In this document: positions 28,164 to 36,894 of the stretch, in pieces
Position numbering within the stretch: the stretch's first letter is position 1
How the letters are laid out: each line of letters opens with the position of its first letter
DNA from: Bifidobacterium sp. B4142
GTDB lineage: Bacteria; Actinomycetota; Actinomycetes; Actinomycetales; Bifidobacteriaceae
Reading direction: 5' to 3'
Length of the DNA stretch: 64,000 bases
Assembly (NCBI RefSeq): GCF_026537325.1
Contig: NZ_JAFNMJ010000001.1
Coordinates: forward strand, 310,001 to 374,000
Made by a program: the position numbers and the translations under genes
The notes under the pieces: model-generated
Databases searched by the model: none
Seen by the model: only the letters and a program-made list of their open reading frames with translations
Told to the model about the DNA's origin: nothing

Positions 28164-29008
28164 TGGGGCAGAAGATCAACCCGTTTGGGTACCGACTCGG
28201 CATCACCGAGGAGCACCGCAGCAAGTGGTACTCCGACTCCAACAAGGCGGGGGAGCGTTACAGCGACTTCGTGCTTGAGGACGACAAGATCCGCAAGGAG
28301 ATGAACAAGGACCTGGAGCGCGCAGGCGTCTCCAAGATCGTCATCGAGCGGACCCGTGACCGTGTGCGCGTCGACATCCACACCGCCCGGCCGGGCATTG
28401 TCATCGGCCGTCGCGGCGCCGAAGCGGAGCGTGTTCGCGCCAAGCTGGAGAAGATCACCGGCAAGCAGGTCCAGCTGAACATCTTCGAGGTCAAGAACGC
28501 CTCCATTGATGCCCAGCTGGTGGCTCAGGGCATCGCTGAGCAGCTGACCAACCGCGTCACCTTCCGCCGGGCCATGCGCAAGGCTCAGCAGGATGCCATG
28601 CGGGCAGGCGCCAAGGGCATCAGGATCAAGCTGTCCGGCCGCCTGGGTGGAGCCGAAATGAGCCGCTCGGAGTTCTACCGCGAGGGTCGTGTGCCCCTGC
28701 AGACTCTGCGCGCCCTGATCGACTATGGCTTCTTCGAGGCCAGGACCACCTACGGTCGCATCGGCGTCAAGGTCTGGATCTACAAGGGCGATATGACCGA
28801 GCGTCAGTTCGAGGAGCAGCAGGCTCAGCAGAACAACCGCCCCGGTCGGCGCGGCGATCGTCGTCCTCGTCGTGGCGTCCGTCCCTCCGAGGGGCGTACC
28901 CGCCGCGAGCAGGATGCAGCCAAGCAGAACAGCGGTGTGGCCACGCCGCCGGCGGCGACTCAGGAGCAGACCGCCTCGGCACCCGTCGCAACCGAAGCAA
29001 AGGAGTGA
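28163..29008 (+). CDS. rpsC: 30S ribosomal protein S3 with extended C-terminus
   Basis: S3 shapes the mRNA entry channel. Residues 1-215 are standard: [13 protein letters not shown], the KH domain with [14 protein letters not shown], and the C-terminal domain with [22 protein letters not shown]. About 60 more residues follow, first Arg/Gly/Asp-rich (around 225-255) and then Ala/Thr/Glu-rich, likely disordered. Actinobacterial S3 tails vary, and this one is among several charged tails in this cluster. Confidence 0.98.
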   Translation: MGQKINPFGYRLGITEEHRSKWYSDSNKAGERYSDFVLEDDKIRKEMNKDLERAGVSKIVIERTRDRVRVDIHTARPGIVIGRRGAEAERVRAKLEKITGKQVQLNIFEVKNASIDAQLVAQGIAEQLTNRVTFRRAMRKAQQDAMRAGAKGIRIKLSGRLGGAEMSRSEFYREGRVPLQTLRALIDYGFFEARTTYGRIGVKVWIYKGDMTERQFEEQQAQQNNRPGRRGDRRPRRGVRPSEGRTRREQDAAKQNSGVATPPAATQEQTASAPVATEAKE

Positions 29009-29011
29009 GCC

Positions 29012-29431
29012 GTGCTTATCCCAAAGAGGACTAAATACCGCAAGCAGCATCGTCCGGGTCGTTCGGGCATGTCCAAGGGCGGCAACGAGATCGCTTTCGG
29101 CGATTACGGCATCCAGGCCCTGGCTCCGGCTTACCTGACCAATCGGCAGATCGAGGCGGCCCGTATCGCCATGACCCGGTACATCAAGCGTGGTGGCCGA
29201 GTCTGGATCACGGTCTTCCCGGATCGCCCCCTGACCAAGCACGCTCTGGGATCCCGAATGGGTTCCGGCAAGGGTGCGCCCGAGTTCTGGGTGGCCAACG
29301 TCCGTCCCGGCCGGGTGCTTTTCGAGATCGGCGGCGTGAGCGAGGATGTGGCCCGCGAGGCCCTTCGCCGCGCTACTGACAAGCTTCCCATGAAGTGCCG
29401 GATTATTGCACGTGAAGGCGGTGACATCTGA
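29012..29431 (+). CDS. rplP: 50S ribosomal protein L16
   Basis: L16 contacts the A-site tRNA and the elbow of the peptidyl-transferase centre. The 139-residue product starts at GTG with the family start [18 protein letters not shown] and holds [18 protein letters not shown]. The stop overlaps the rpmC ATG (TGATG). AAGGAG lies just inside the end of rpsC. Confidence 0.98.
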   Translation: MLIPKRTKYRKQHRPGRSGMSKGGNEIAFGDYGIQALAPAYLTNRQIEAARIAMTRYIKRGGRVWITVFPDRPLTKHALGSRMGSGKGAPEFWVANVRPGRVLFEIGGVSEDVAREALRRATDKLPMKCRIIAREGGDI

Positions 29432-29694
29432 TGTCAGTCGGAACAGCCGAGTATTCCATCAAGAATCTGAATGAAAAGACCAATGCGGAGATCGAGGATT
29501 TCCTGAAGAAGTCCAAGGAAGAGCTGTTCAACCTGCGCTTCCAGTCGGCCACCGGTCAGCTGGAGAACACCTCCCGCCTCAAGGCCGTCAAGCACGACAT
29601 CGCCAGGATGTACACCGTTCTGCGCGAGCGCGAGCTGGGCATCAGCCAGGAGCCCGCCGAAGCAAAGGCCGAGAGCAAAGCTGAGGAGAAGTAA
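29431..29694 (+). CDS. rpmC: 50S ribosomal protein L29
   Basis: L29 is a two-helix protein near the tunnel exit. The 87-residue product has [39 protein letters not shown], the complete core, plus a short Ala/Glu/Lys tail. The start overlaps the rplP stop. Confidence 0.96.
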   Translation: MSVGTAEYSIKNLNEKTNAEIEDFLKKSKEELFNLRFQSATGQLENTSRLKAVKHDIARMYTVLRERELGISQEPAEAKAESKAEEK

Positions 29695-29696
29695 GC

Positions 29697-29963
29697 ATGG
29701 CTGACAAGCAGGAGCGCAACTTCCGCAAGGTTCGCAGCGGCTACGTCGTGTCCGACAAGATGGACAAGACCATCACCGTAGAGCTGGAGCAGCGTTCGAC
29801 CCACCCCCTGTACGGCAAGGTCGTCCGCAGCAACCGCAAGGTCAAGGCCCATGATGAGAAGAACGAGGCCCATGTGGGCGACTTCGTGAGTATCATGGAG
29901 ACCCGTCCTCTGAGCAAGACCAAGCGCTGGCGTCTCGACTCCATCGTCGAGCGCGCCAAGTAA
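29697..29963 (+). CDS. rpsQ: 30S ribosomal protein S17
   Basis: S17 is an early 16S rRNA binder with an OB fold. The 88-residue product has [19 protein letters not shown] (about 9-27) and [19 protein letters not shown]. It ends the S10-type block, and an 79-base gap with a folded hairpin separates it from rplN. Confidence 0.97.
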   Translation: MADKQERNFRKVRSGYVVSDKMDKTITVELEQRSTHPLYGKVVRSNRKVKAHDEKNEAHVGDFVSIMETRPLSKTKRWRLDSIVERAK

Positions 29964-29977
29964 CAAGTTCGGCCAGG

Positions 29978-30018
29978 CTCCGCATTTCATCCCGCCCTGG
30001 TGCGGGGTGTCTGCGGAG
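29978..30018 (+). promoter_or_regulatory. Nested hairpin between rpsQ and rplN
   Basis: CTCCGCA (29978-29984) pairs with TGCGGAG (30012-30018), and an inner CCCGC/GCGGG pair stacks above it. No T run follows, so it is not a terminator. Its place at the S10/spc junction suggests a ribosomal-protein binding site or processing signal. Confidence 0.45.
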
Positions 30019-30042
30019 AACCAGCGCGGCTAAGGAGAATCA

Positions 30043-30411
30043 ATGATTCAGCAGGAATCGCGGCTTCAGGTCGCCGACAACACGGGTGCCAAGGAGATTC
30101 TGGCCATCCGCGTGCTCGGCGGGTCGAAGCGACGCTATGCCGGCATTGGCGACGTGATTGTCGCCACCGTCAAGGATGCCATTCCCGGCGGGTCGGTCAA
30201 GAAGGGCGAGGTCGTCAAGGCGGTCGTCGTCCGTACGGTCAAGGAGCATCGTCGTCATGACGGCTCCTACATCAAGTTCGACGAGAACGCGGCGGTCATT
30301 CTCGGTACCGGCCGTGAACCCCGCGGTACTCGTATCTTCGGACCGGTTGGTCGTGAACTGCGCGACAAGCGCTTCATGAAGATCGTGTCCCTGGCACCGG
30401 AGGTGATCTGA
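30043..30411 (+). CDS. rplN: 50S ribosomal protein L14
   Basis: L14 makes an intersubunit bridge. The 122-residue product matches the family throughout, with [17 protein letters not shown] at the start, [14 protein letters not shown] in the middle, and [14 protein letters not shown] near the end. TAAGGAG precedes the ATG. This is the first gene of the spc-type block. Confidence 0.98.
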   Translation: MIQQESRLQVADNTGAKEILAIRVLGGSKRRYAGIGDVIVATVKDAIPGGSVKKGEVVKAVVVRTVKEHRRHDGSYIKFDENAAVILGTGREPRGTRIFGPVGRELRDKRFMKIVSLAPEVI

Positions 30412-30412
30412 A

Positions 30413-30748
30413 GTGGTAGCCAAGATCAAGACAGGCGACCAGGTCAAGGTCATCCGCGGCAAGGATCGCGGCAAGGAGGGCAAGGTTCTGCGGATTCTGC
30501 CCAATGACCGTCTGATCGTCGAGGGTATTCAGATCGTCAAGAAGCATGTGCGGGCTACCCAGCAGGGTCAGGAGTCGGGCATCGTCCCGACCGAGGCGCC
30601 CATCCATCGCTCCAACGTGATGGTCATTGACCCGGAGACCAAGAAGCCGACTCGCATCGGCGTGAACATCAAGGAGGAGGCGCGTGACGGCAAGGTCAAG
30701 GTCGTGCGCACCCGCTTCGCCAAGAAGTCAGGCAAGGAGCTGTCATGA
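30413..30748 (+). CDS. rplX: 50S ribosomal protein L24
   Basis: L24 is an assembly-initiator protein with a KOW motif. The 111-residue product has [23 protein letters not shown] (about 3-25), which is the KOW loop. The start is GTG, one base after the rplN stop, and the stop overlaps rplE by four bases. Confidence 0.98.
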   Translation: MVAKIKTGDQVKVIRGKDRGKEGKVLRILPNDRLIVEGIQIVKKHVRATQQGQESGIVPTEAPIHRSNVMVIDPETKKPTRIGVNIKEEARDGKVKVVRTRFAKKSGKELS

Positions 30749-31317
30749 GCGATACCACCGTTGAAGCACCGGCAGTCCCTCGTTTGCTGCAGCAGTACCG
30801 CGAGAGCATCGTGCCCGAGCTGGAGAAGGAGTTCAAGTTCTCCAACCCCATGCAGGTGCCCAGGATCGAGAAGGTTGTAGTCTCCATGGGCGTGGGGGCC
30901 GCGGCACGCGACTCCAAGCTGATTGAGGGCGCGGTCAAGGACCTGACGGCCATCACCGGCCAGAAGCCCAAGATCACCAAGGCCAAGAAGTCCGTGGCGC
31001 AGTTCCACCTGCGTGAGGGACAGGCCATCGGCGCCTTCGCCACCCTGCGCGGCGTGCGCATGTGGGAGTTCCTGGATCGACTGCTGACCTTGGCTCTGCC
31101 CCGTATCCGCGACTTCCGCGGCATCAGCGACCGTCAGTTCGACGGCCAGGGCAACTACAACTTCGGTCTCACGGAACAGTCCATGTTCCACGAGATCGAT
31201 CCTGATCAGATCGATCACCAGCGTGGTATGGATATCACCGTGGTGACCTCCACCAAGAACGATCAGGAGGCCCGGGCGCTGCTCAAGCAGCTGGGCTTCC
31301 CCTTCAAGGAGAACTGA
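30745..31317 (+). CDS. rplE: 50S ribosomal protein L5
   Basis: L5 binds 5S rRNA and contacts P-site tRNA. The 190-residue product has the family motifs [36 protein letters not shown]-like [15 protein letters not shown], and [14 protein letters not shown]. The ATG overlaps the rplX stop. Confidence 0.98.
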   Translation: MSDTTVEAPAVPRLLQQYRESIVPELEKEFKFSNPMQVPRIEKVVVSMGVGAAARDSKLIEGAVKDLTAITGQKPKITKAKKSVAQFHLREGQAIGAFATLRGVRMWEFLDRLLTLALPRIRDFRGISDRQFDGQGNYNFGLTEQSMFHEIDPDQIDHQRGMDITVVTSTKNDQEARALLKQLGFPFKEN

Positions 31318-31318
31318 T

Positions 31319-31504
31319 ATGGCAAAAACCGCTCTGAGAAACAAGGCGGCACGCAAGCCGAAGTTCAAGGTGCGTGGCTACACGCGCTGCCAGGTCTGCG
31401 GTCGTCCTCATTCCGTCTATCGCAAGTTCGGCCTGTGCCGCATCTGCCTTCGCGAGAAGGCCCATCGCGGCGAGCTGCCGGGTGTGACGAAGTCCAGTTG
31501 GTAA
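31319..31504 (+). CDS. rpsZ: 30S ribosomal protein S14, zinc-binding short form
   Basis: This is a 61-residue S14 of the short zinc type. CQVC and CRIC provide the four zinc ligands, within [20 protein letters not shown], and the C-terminus has [14 protein letters not shown]. It begins one base after the rplE stop. An 80-base spacer with a GGGCA/TGCCC hairpin separates it from rpsH. Confidence 0.97.
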   Translation: MAKTALRNKAARKPKFKVRGYTRCQVCGRPHSVYRKFGLCRICLREKAHRGELPGVTKSSW

Positions 31505-31584
31505 AGATCGACGCTGAAGGTCCGCGGTCAGGGCAGATTGCTGCCCGGCGGCGGAAACCACGGCGAGGAAGGGCATAAGCCCAC

Positions 31585-31983
31585 ATGACAATGACAGATC
31601 CCATCGCAGACATGCTGACACGTCTGCGTAATGCGAGTGCGGCCAAGCATGAAACAGTCGACATGCCGTACTCCAAATTCAAGGCGAACATCGCGCAGAT
31701 TCTCAAGCGCGAAGGCTTCATCGCCGATTATCGCGCCAAGGAGGCGCGCGTCGGGCAGGATCTGGAGATCACGCTCAAGTACGGTCCCGATGGACGCCAG
31801 TCCATTCAGGGCATCAAGCGCGTCTCCAAGCCCGGTCTGCGCCGGTACGCCAAGTCGGATTCCCTGCCCATGCCCCTGGGCGGGCTGGGAATCGCCATCA
31901 TCTCGACCAGCTCGGGACTGATGACCCAGAAGGAATGCCTCGACAGGGGCATCGGCGGCGAAATCGTCGCCTACGTATGGTGA
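31585..31983 (+). CDS. rpsH: 30S ribosomal protein S8
   Basis: S8 is a primary 16S rRNA binder that in many bacteria also represses the spc operon. The 132-residue product starts [17 protein letters not shown] and ends with the invariant-type [11 protein letters not shown] and GGEIVAYVW. The longer-than-usual 80-base gap upstream, with a short hairpin, is a plausible control site. Confidence 0.98.
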   Translation: MTMTDPIADMLTRLRNASAAKHETVDMPYSKFKANIAQILKREGFIADYRAKEARVGQDLEITLKYGPDGRQSIQGIKRVSKPGLRRYAKSDSLPMPLGGLGIAIISTSSGLMTQKECLDRGIGGEIVAYVW

Positions 31984-31999
31984 GAAAGGAGAGCTGAAC

Positions 32000-32539
32000 A
32001 TGGCATCGCATATTGGTAAGCTCCCCATCGCCGTTCCGGCAGGTGTGGAGGTGGCCTTCAAGGGCCAGGAATTCTCCGCCAAGGGCCCCAAGGGTTCCGA
32101 CGCATACACGCTGCCTGAGGGCATCACCGGCAAGGTCGAGGGCAACGAGATCATCATGACCCCCGCCGACGAGGACCGCACCACCAAGGCCAAGCACGGA
32201 CTGAGCCGCTCCATCGTGGCGTCCATGGTTGAAGGCGTCTCCAAGGGCTACAGCAAGCACCTCCAGATCGTCGGCACCGGCTACCGTGTGGTCGCCAAGG
32301 GCAAGTCCCTGGAGTTCTCGCTGGGCTACTCGCACACCATCACTGTCGACCCCCCGGAGGGCATCACCTTCGAGACGCCGAACGCCAACGAAGTGGTCGT
32401 CTCCGGCATCGACAAGCAGGCTGTCGGCCAGGCCGCGGCCAACATCCGCGCCCTGCGTGCTCCCGAGCCTTACAAGGGCAAGGGCATCAAGTACGCCGAT
32501 GAGCACATCCTGCGCAAGGCTGGAAAGGCTGGTAAGTGA
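32000..32539 (+). CDS. rplF: 50S ribosomal protein L6
   Basis: L6 lies near the factor-binding stalk base. The 179-residue product is of standard length. It starts [16 protein letters not shown] and keeps the conserved [18 protein letters not shown] and [31 protein letters not shown] precedes the start. Confidence 0.98.
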   Translation: MASHIGKLPIAVPAGVEVAFKGQEFSAKGPKGSDAYTLPEGITGKVEGNEIIMTPADEDRTTKAKHGLSRSIVASMVEGVSKGYSKHLQIVGTGYRVVAKGKSLEFSLGYSHTITVDPPEGITFETPNANEVVVSGIDKQAVGQAAANIRALRAPEPYKGKGIKYADEHILRKAGKAGK

Positions 32540-32540
32540 T

Positions 32541-32912
32541 ATGACGGTCTCGATACTAGGCAAAGGCAAGAAGATCGCCCGTCTGCGCCGCCATGCCCGT
32601 CTGCGCAAGCACGTCTCCGGCACGGCAGAGCGTCCCCGTCTGGTGGTTACTCGGACCAATCGCAATATGATCGCCCAGATCGTCGACGACACCAGGGGTG
32701 TCACCCTGGTCAGCGAGTCGACCATGGCTTCGGACTACGGCTCTTTCAAGGGCACCAAGACCGAGGCCGCCCGCAAGGTCGGCGAGCAGATCGCAGCCAA
32801 GGCCAAGAAGGCTGGCATCACCACCGTGGTCTTCGATCGTGGTGGCAACAAGTACCACGGAAGGGTCGCAGCGGTTGCGGAAGGCGCCCGTGAGGGAGGT
32901 TTGGCACTGTGA
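32541..32912 (+). CDS. rplR: 50S ribosomal protein L18
   Basis: L18 binds 5S rRNA. Starting at the ATG at 32541, one base after rplF stops, gives 123 residues with [18 protein letters not shown] and the C-terminal [24 protein letters not shown]. An upstream in-frame reading lies inside rplF in another frame and is not real. Confidence 0.97.
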   Translation: MTVSILGKGKKIARLRRHARLRKHVSGTAERPRLVVTRTNRNMIAQIVDDTRGVTLVSESTMASDYGSFKGTKTEAARKVGEQIAAKAKKAGITTVVFDRGGNKYHGRVAAVAEGAREGGLAL

Positions 32913-33670
32913 GCGACAACGAAACGACAAAGGAAACAACCCAGGTGACTGAAGATTCCACAAACGCTCAGTCCAGCCAGGGTGGCAGAAGGGATCGGAA
33001 CGACCGGAACGATGATCGCCGAGGCGGTCGTCGGGGCGGTTCCCGTGACGGCCGTAGGGATGGCCGTCGTGGCCGTCGCGACCGCGACGAGCGTGACGAC
33101 ATGCTCGACAGGGTCGTGACCATCAACCGCGTCTCCAAGGTCCACAAGGGAGGTCGTACCTTCAGCTTCGCGGCCCTGGTGGTCGTGGGCGACGGCAAGG
33201 GCACCGTGGGCGTTGGCTACGGCAAGTCCCGCGAGGTTCCCGCAGCCATCTCCAAGGGTCAGCTGGATGCCAAGAAGCATATGTTCACCGTTCCCCGCAT
33301 CCGCGGCACCGTCACCCACCCGGTGATCGGCCACGATGCGGCCGGTACTGTCCTCCTGCGGCCTGCAGCCCCAGGAACCGGCGTTATCGCCGGCGGTCCG
33401 GTTCGCGCCGTCCTGGAGTGCGCCGGCATCACCGACATCCTGAGCAAGTCCATGGGATCGGCTACGGCCGTCAACATGGTGCGGGCCACTGTAGCTGCCC
33501 TGAAGCAGCTGGAGGAGCCCGAGGAGATCGCGGCACGCCGCGGTCTGCCCCTGGAGGAGGTCGCCCCCGACTCCCTCCTGCGCGCACGTGCCGCCGGCAT
33601 TGCCGACGAGCGCAAGGAACGCGAAGAGGCCAAGGCCAAGGCTGACGAGCAGTCGAAGGCAGGTGAGTGA
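32909..33670 (+). CDS. rpsE: 30S ribosomal protein S5 with Arg/Asp/Gly-rich N-terminal extension
   Basis: S5 acts in decoding accuracy. The core begins near residue 64 with [23 protein letters not shown] and includes [15 protein letters not shown]. The first 62 residues are extra: an acidic-polar stretch, then about 40 residues almost all Arg, Asp and Gly with some Asn. About 15 residues of charged tail close the protein. The GTG start overlaps the rplR stop (GTGA), which supports translation of the full extension. Confidence 0.97.
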   Translation: MSDNETTKETTQVTEDSTNAQSSQGGRRDRNDRNDDRRGGRRGGSRDGRRDGRRGRRDRDERDDMLDRVVTINRVSKVHKGGRTFSFAALVVVGDGKGTVGVGYGKSREVPAAISKGQLDAKKHMFTVPRIRGTVTHPVIGHDAAGTVLLRPAAPGTGVIAGGPVRAVLECAGITDILSKSMGSATAVNMVRATVAALKQLEEPEEIAARRGLPLEEVAPDSLLRARAAGIADERKEREEAKAKADEQSKAGE

Positions 33671-33855
33671 TGACCAAGCAGATCAAGATCACTCTGGTCA
33701 AGGGCGTGGCTCATGCCACCGACCGCCAGAAGGAGAACGTCAGGTCTCTGGGCCTTCATAAGATCGGCCAGACCGTCCTGCGTGAGGACACCCCCGTCTA
33801 CCGGGGGATGGCCAACAAGGTCCGCCACCTGGTGAACGTAGAGGAGGCAGACTGA
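33670..33855 (+). CDS. rpmD: 50S ribosomal protein L30
   Basis: This 61-residue protein is found in the central protuberance region. It has [31 protein letters not shown], the complete family pattern. The ATG at 33670 overlaps the rpsE stop (TGATG). A GTG three bases earlier is possible but not needed. Confidence 0.96.
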   Translation: MTKQIKITLVKGVAHATDRQKENVRSLGLHKIGQTVLREDTPVYRGMANKVRHLVNVEEAD

Positions 33856-33857
33856 TT

Positions 33858-34322
33858 ATGGCCAGCGACAAGCAAGAGCCCACCATCCTGCAGATGCACG
33901 ATCTGCGTCCTGCTCCGGGCGCCAAGCGCGACCGCATCCGTGTGGGTCGCGGTGAGGGGTCCAAGGGTAAGACCTCCGGTCGTGGCACCAAGGGCACCAA
34001 GGCACGCTACCAGGTACGTCCGGGCTTTGAAGGCGGCCAGCTGCCCCTGTACATGCGGCTGCCCAAGCTGCGTGGATTCAGGAGCCCCTTCAAGAAGGAG
34101 TACCAGGTGGTCAACCTGGGTGCTCTGGAAGGACTCTTCCCCAAGGGCGGCGAGGTCACCGTCGAGGATCTGGTCAACAAGGGAGCGGTTCGCAAGGGCC
34201 GCCCTGTCAAGGTCCTGGGTGACGGCGACGTAAAGGCCGCTTTCACCCTCAAGGGCATCAAGGCCTCGGCCTCGGCCAGAAGCAAGATAGAAGCCGCAGG
34301 CGGGTCCGTCTCCGAGAACTGA
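33858..34322 (+). CDS. rplO: 50S ribosomal protein L15
   Basis: L15 is a late-assembly protein. The 154-residue product has [31 protein letters not shown] near the N-terminus and [19 protein letters not shown], the conserved segment. It starts two bases after rpmD, with GAGGAGG in the upstream reading. A strong hairpin follows before secY. Confidence 0.97.
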   Translation: MASDKQEPTILQMHDLRPAPGAKRDRIRVGRGEGSKGKTSGRGTKGTKARYQVRPGFEGGQLPLYMRLPKLRGFRSPFKKEYQVVNLGALEGLFPKGGEVTVEDLVNKGAVRKGRPVKVLGDGDVKAAFTLKGIKASASARSKIEAAGGSVSEN

Positions 34323-34355
34323 TACTCGCAGGGGACAGACCGCAAGGCAGATGTG

Positions 34356-34401
34356 ATTCCGGCCCTCCCCGCTCCAAGCGGGTGGGGGCCGGAATTCGTT
34401 T
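34356..34401 (+). terminator. Strong hairpin between rplO and secY
   Basis: ATTCCGGCCC (34356-34365) pairs perfectly with GGGCCGGAAT (34386-34395), with further GC pairs above. The tail TCGTTTCC is weak in T, so it may be an attenuator or processing site, not a full stop. Confidence 0.6.
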
Positions 34402-34509
34402 CCGACCCGGTTGCCATCATGATTTGACGGAACCATCGGTTAAGCTGGTCGGAGCAAGAAGGTGCGATGCACCGAGACCAACGCGCGGTCGCGTAGGGAG
34501 GGAACTTAG

Positions 34510-35838
34510 GTGAGGACGTTAATCCAGGCCTTCAAGACCAAGGAGCTGAGGAAGAAAATCTTCTTCGTTCTTGGCATCATCATCATCTATCGCATTGGGT
34601 CGTTCATACCTACCCCAGGCGTGGATTATCCTTCCGTGCAGAAGTGCATCACCACGGCCGGTAATGAGGACTTCATCGGTCTGGTCAACCTGTTCTCGGG
34701 CGGGGCTCTGCTGCAGCTGTCTATCTTCGCACTGGGCATCATGCCCTACATCACCGCATCCATCGTGGTGCAGCTGCTGCGCGTGGTCATTCCTCGCTTC
34801 GAGGCTCTGCACAAGGAGGGTCAATCGGGCGAGGCCAAGCTGACCGAATATACCAGGTATCTGACCATCGGTCTGGCCGTGCTGCAGTCCACGACCATTC
34901 TGGTTACAGCCCGCAACGGTGCGCTCTTCAACGGAGCATGCCAGCAGCAGGTCATTCCAGACAGCTCCGTTTGGAATCTGGTGGTCATGGTCCTGATCAT
35001 GACCGGCGGCACCGGTCTGATCATGTGGATGGCCGAGTTGATCACCGATAAGGGCATCGGTAATGGCATGTCCGTCCTGATCTTCATCTCCATCTGCTCC
35101 GGCTTCCTGCCCCAGCTCTGGAACATCGGCTGGGGGACCAACGGCAAGAACGGTGACTGGGTCAAATTCGGCATTGTGGTGACTGTTCTGGTGGTCATCC
35201 TGATTCTGGTCGACTACGTGGAGCTGGCACAGCGTCGCATCCCCGTCCAGTACACCAGAAGAATGATCGGCCGCAAGATGTACGGCGGATCCTCCACCTA
35301 TCTGCCGCTCAAGATCAATATGTCAGGCGTGATTCCCCCTATTTTCGCCTCCTCTATTCTGGCTATTCCCACCCTTATCGCCCAGTTCGGCAAGTCCGAT
35401 CAGAACTGGGTCAAGTGGATCAACGCCAACATGGCCAACACGACCTCGGTCTGGTACATCGTGCTCTATTCGGTCATGATCGTCTTCTTCTGCTTCTTCT
35501 ACACCTCCATCACCTTCAACCCCGATGAGACGGCTGACAATATGAAGGAGTACGGCGGCTTCATCCCGGGTATCAGGGCCGGACGGGCCACCAGCCGGTA
35601 CCTGTCATACGTGATGAACCGACTGAACACGGTTGGAGCCATCTACCTGCTCTTCGTGGCCCTGATTCCCACGGTGCTGATCATGCTGCTGAAGATCAAC
35701 TCTAAGCTACCCTTCGGCGGGACCACCATACTGATTATCGCCGGCGTCGGCCTGGACACCCTGCGCCAGGCCAGGGCGCAGACCGAGCAGTTCCAGTACA
35801 CCGGTTTCCTGCTGGAGGGCGACCACAAGGAGGGCTGA
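34510..35838 (+). CDS. secY: Protein translocase subunit SecY
   Basis: SecY is the channel of the Sec translocon, with ten membrane helices. The 442-residue product has FKTKELRKKIFF at the start, the GIMPYITASIVVQLL plug-helix region (about 77-91), and NPDETADNMKEYGGFIPGIRAG (about 337-358) ahead of the C5 loop. The start is GTG at 34510 after AGGGAGGGAAC. It is separated from rplO by a 187-base gap with a stable hairpin, so it may be expressed partly on its own. Confidence 0.97.
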   Translation: MRTLIQAFKTKELRKKIFFVLGIIIIYRIGSFIPTPGVDYPSVQKCITTAGNEDFIGLVNLFSGGALLQLSIFALGIMPYITASIVVQLLRVVIPRFEALHKEGQSGEAKLTEYTRYLTIGLAVLQSTTILVTARNGALFNGACQQQVIPDSSVWNLVVMVLIMTGGTGLIMWMAELITDKGIGNGMSVLIFISICSGFLPQLWNIGWGTNGKNGDWVKFGIVVTVLVVILILVDYVELAQRRIPVQYTRRMIGRKMYGGSSTYLPLKINMSGVIPPIFASSILAIPTLIAQFGKSDQNWVKWINANMANTTSVWYIVLYSVMIVFFCFFYTSITFNPDETADNMKEYGGFIPGIRAGRATSRYLSYVMNRLNTVGAIYLLFVALIPTVLIMLLKINSKLPFGGTTILIIAGVGLDTLRQARAQTEQFQYTGFLLEGDHKEG

Positions 35839-35882
35839 CCCTTCGGCCAGACACCTGCAAGTGGTATCAATTCAAACAGCTT

Positions 35883-35926
35883 ATGGTCCGACCCTGTCAC
35901 TTGTTGACATGGAGCCGGACCATTTT
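35883..35926 (+). terminator. Terminator after secY
   Basis: ATGGTCCG (35883-35890) pairs with CGGACCAT (35916-35923), followed by TTTG. A GTCA/TGAC pair extends the structure. The 154 bases from here to adk hold no gene. Confidence 0.75.
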
Positions 35927-36079
35927 GTGTCAGGCCCGCGCCAGGAAGACAGTTCGTATGAGTTTGAGTGTGCTGAATCTGCTCTTGGACCGGGCAGACG
36001 CTAGCATACGGTAAAGAGGGTTCTGCGCGGTTTGGTCCGCCAGGATTGTAGACCAAGAACATCAAACAAAGGATAGGGA

Positions 36080-36652
36080 ATGGCACAGCGACTGTTGATC
36101 ATGGGACCTCAAGGTGTAGGCAAGGGCACGCAGGCGGCCTTGCTCAGTAGACACTATGGAATTCCGGCCATATCCACTGGTGACATTTTCCGCTACAACC
36201 TTAAGAACGGAACCGAGCTGGGTAAGCAGGCCAAGGCCTACACCGACAAGGGCGAACTGGTTCCAGACGAGCTGACCAATAAGATTGTCAAGGACCGCTT
36301 GGGCATGGATGATGCCGCCCAGGGCTGGATTCTTGACGGTTATCCGCGTTCGGCCTCCCAGGTCGAGGCGCTGGACAAGATGCTCCAGGAGCTGGACACT
36401 CCGCTGACGGCTGTGGTGGCCCTGGACGCCGACCATGACGTACTCATGAAGCGCATTGCCAAGCGTGCCAAGGAAGAGGGGCGGGCGGACGATACCCCCG
36501 AGGCCATCGCCAAGCGTCTGGATATCTATGCCAAAGAGACCGCCCCGCTGCTGAACACCTATAAGACCCGTGGCCTTCTGGTCGCAGTGGACGGCCAGGG
36601 TGAGGTCGATCAGATATCCAAGCAGATAATCACTCAGCTTGACGAGCGTTAA
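36080..36652 (+). CDS. adk: Adenylate kinase, short form
   Basis: Adk interconverts AMP and ATP with two ADP. The 190-residue product has the P-loop GPQGVGKGTQ (residues 9-18), the AMP-site STGDIFR (about 32-38) and WILDGYPRS (about 83-91). The lid is reduced to RADDTPEAI, with no zinc-binding Cys cluster, as is typical for actinobacteria. In many genomes map and infA follow. Here map is absent and infA lies 6.7 kb away. Confidence 0.97.
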   Translation: MAQRLLIMGPQGVGKGTQAALLSRHYGIPAISTGDIFRYNLKNGTELGKQAKAYTDKGELVPDELTNKIVKDRLGMDDAAQGWILDGYPRSASQVEALDKMLQELDTPLTAVVALDADHDVLMKRIAKRAKEEGRADDTPEAIAKRLDIYAKETAPLLNTYKTRGLLVAVDGQGEVDQISKQIITQLDER

Positions 36653-36763
36653 CTCATCACCTGTCAGGTGAGAGGCCTGTCACCCCTTGAATCAGAAATT
36701 GCCAGATAAAAACCAAGATTAAGAGTGGCTGGTTCGCAAGACCCTGATAAGGCTGGCTAAGGC

Positions 36764-36804
36764 AAAGAAGCTGCATGACCCAAGTGGCATGACAGCTTCT
36801 TTTT
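36764..36804 (+). terminator. Terminator after adk
   Basis: GAAGCTG (36767-36773) pairs with CAGCTTC (36793-36799), with a further inner stem around CATGAC, then TTTTT. An A run before the stem would let it act on the opposite strand too. Confidence 0.8.
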
Positions 36805-36894
36805 GTGGAGGGCGGAAATCCCTGCGCGCCCGCCCAACACTGGCGGACAGGGTGATAGCCTTGGTGCATTCAGACCCTCTGGCGAGGGTATTGC

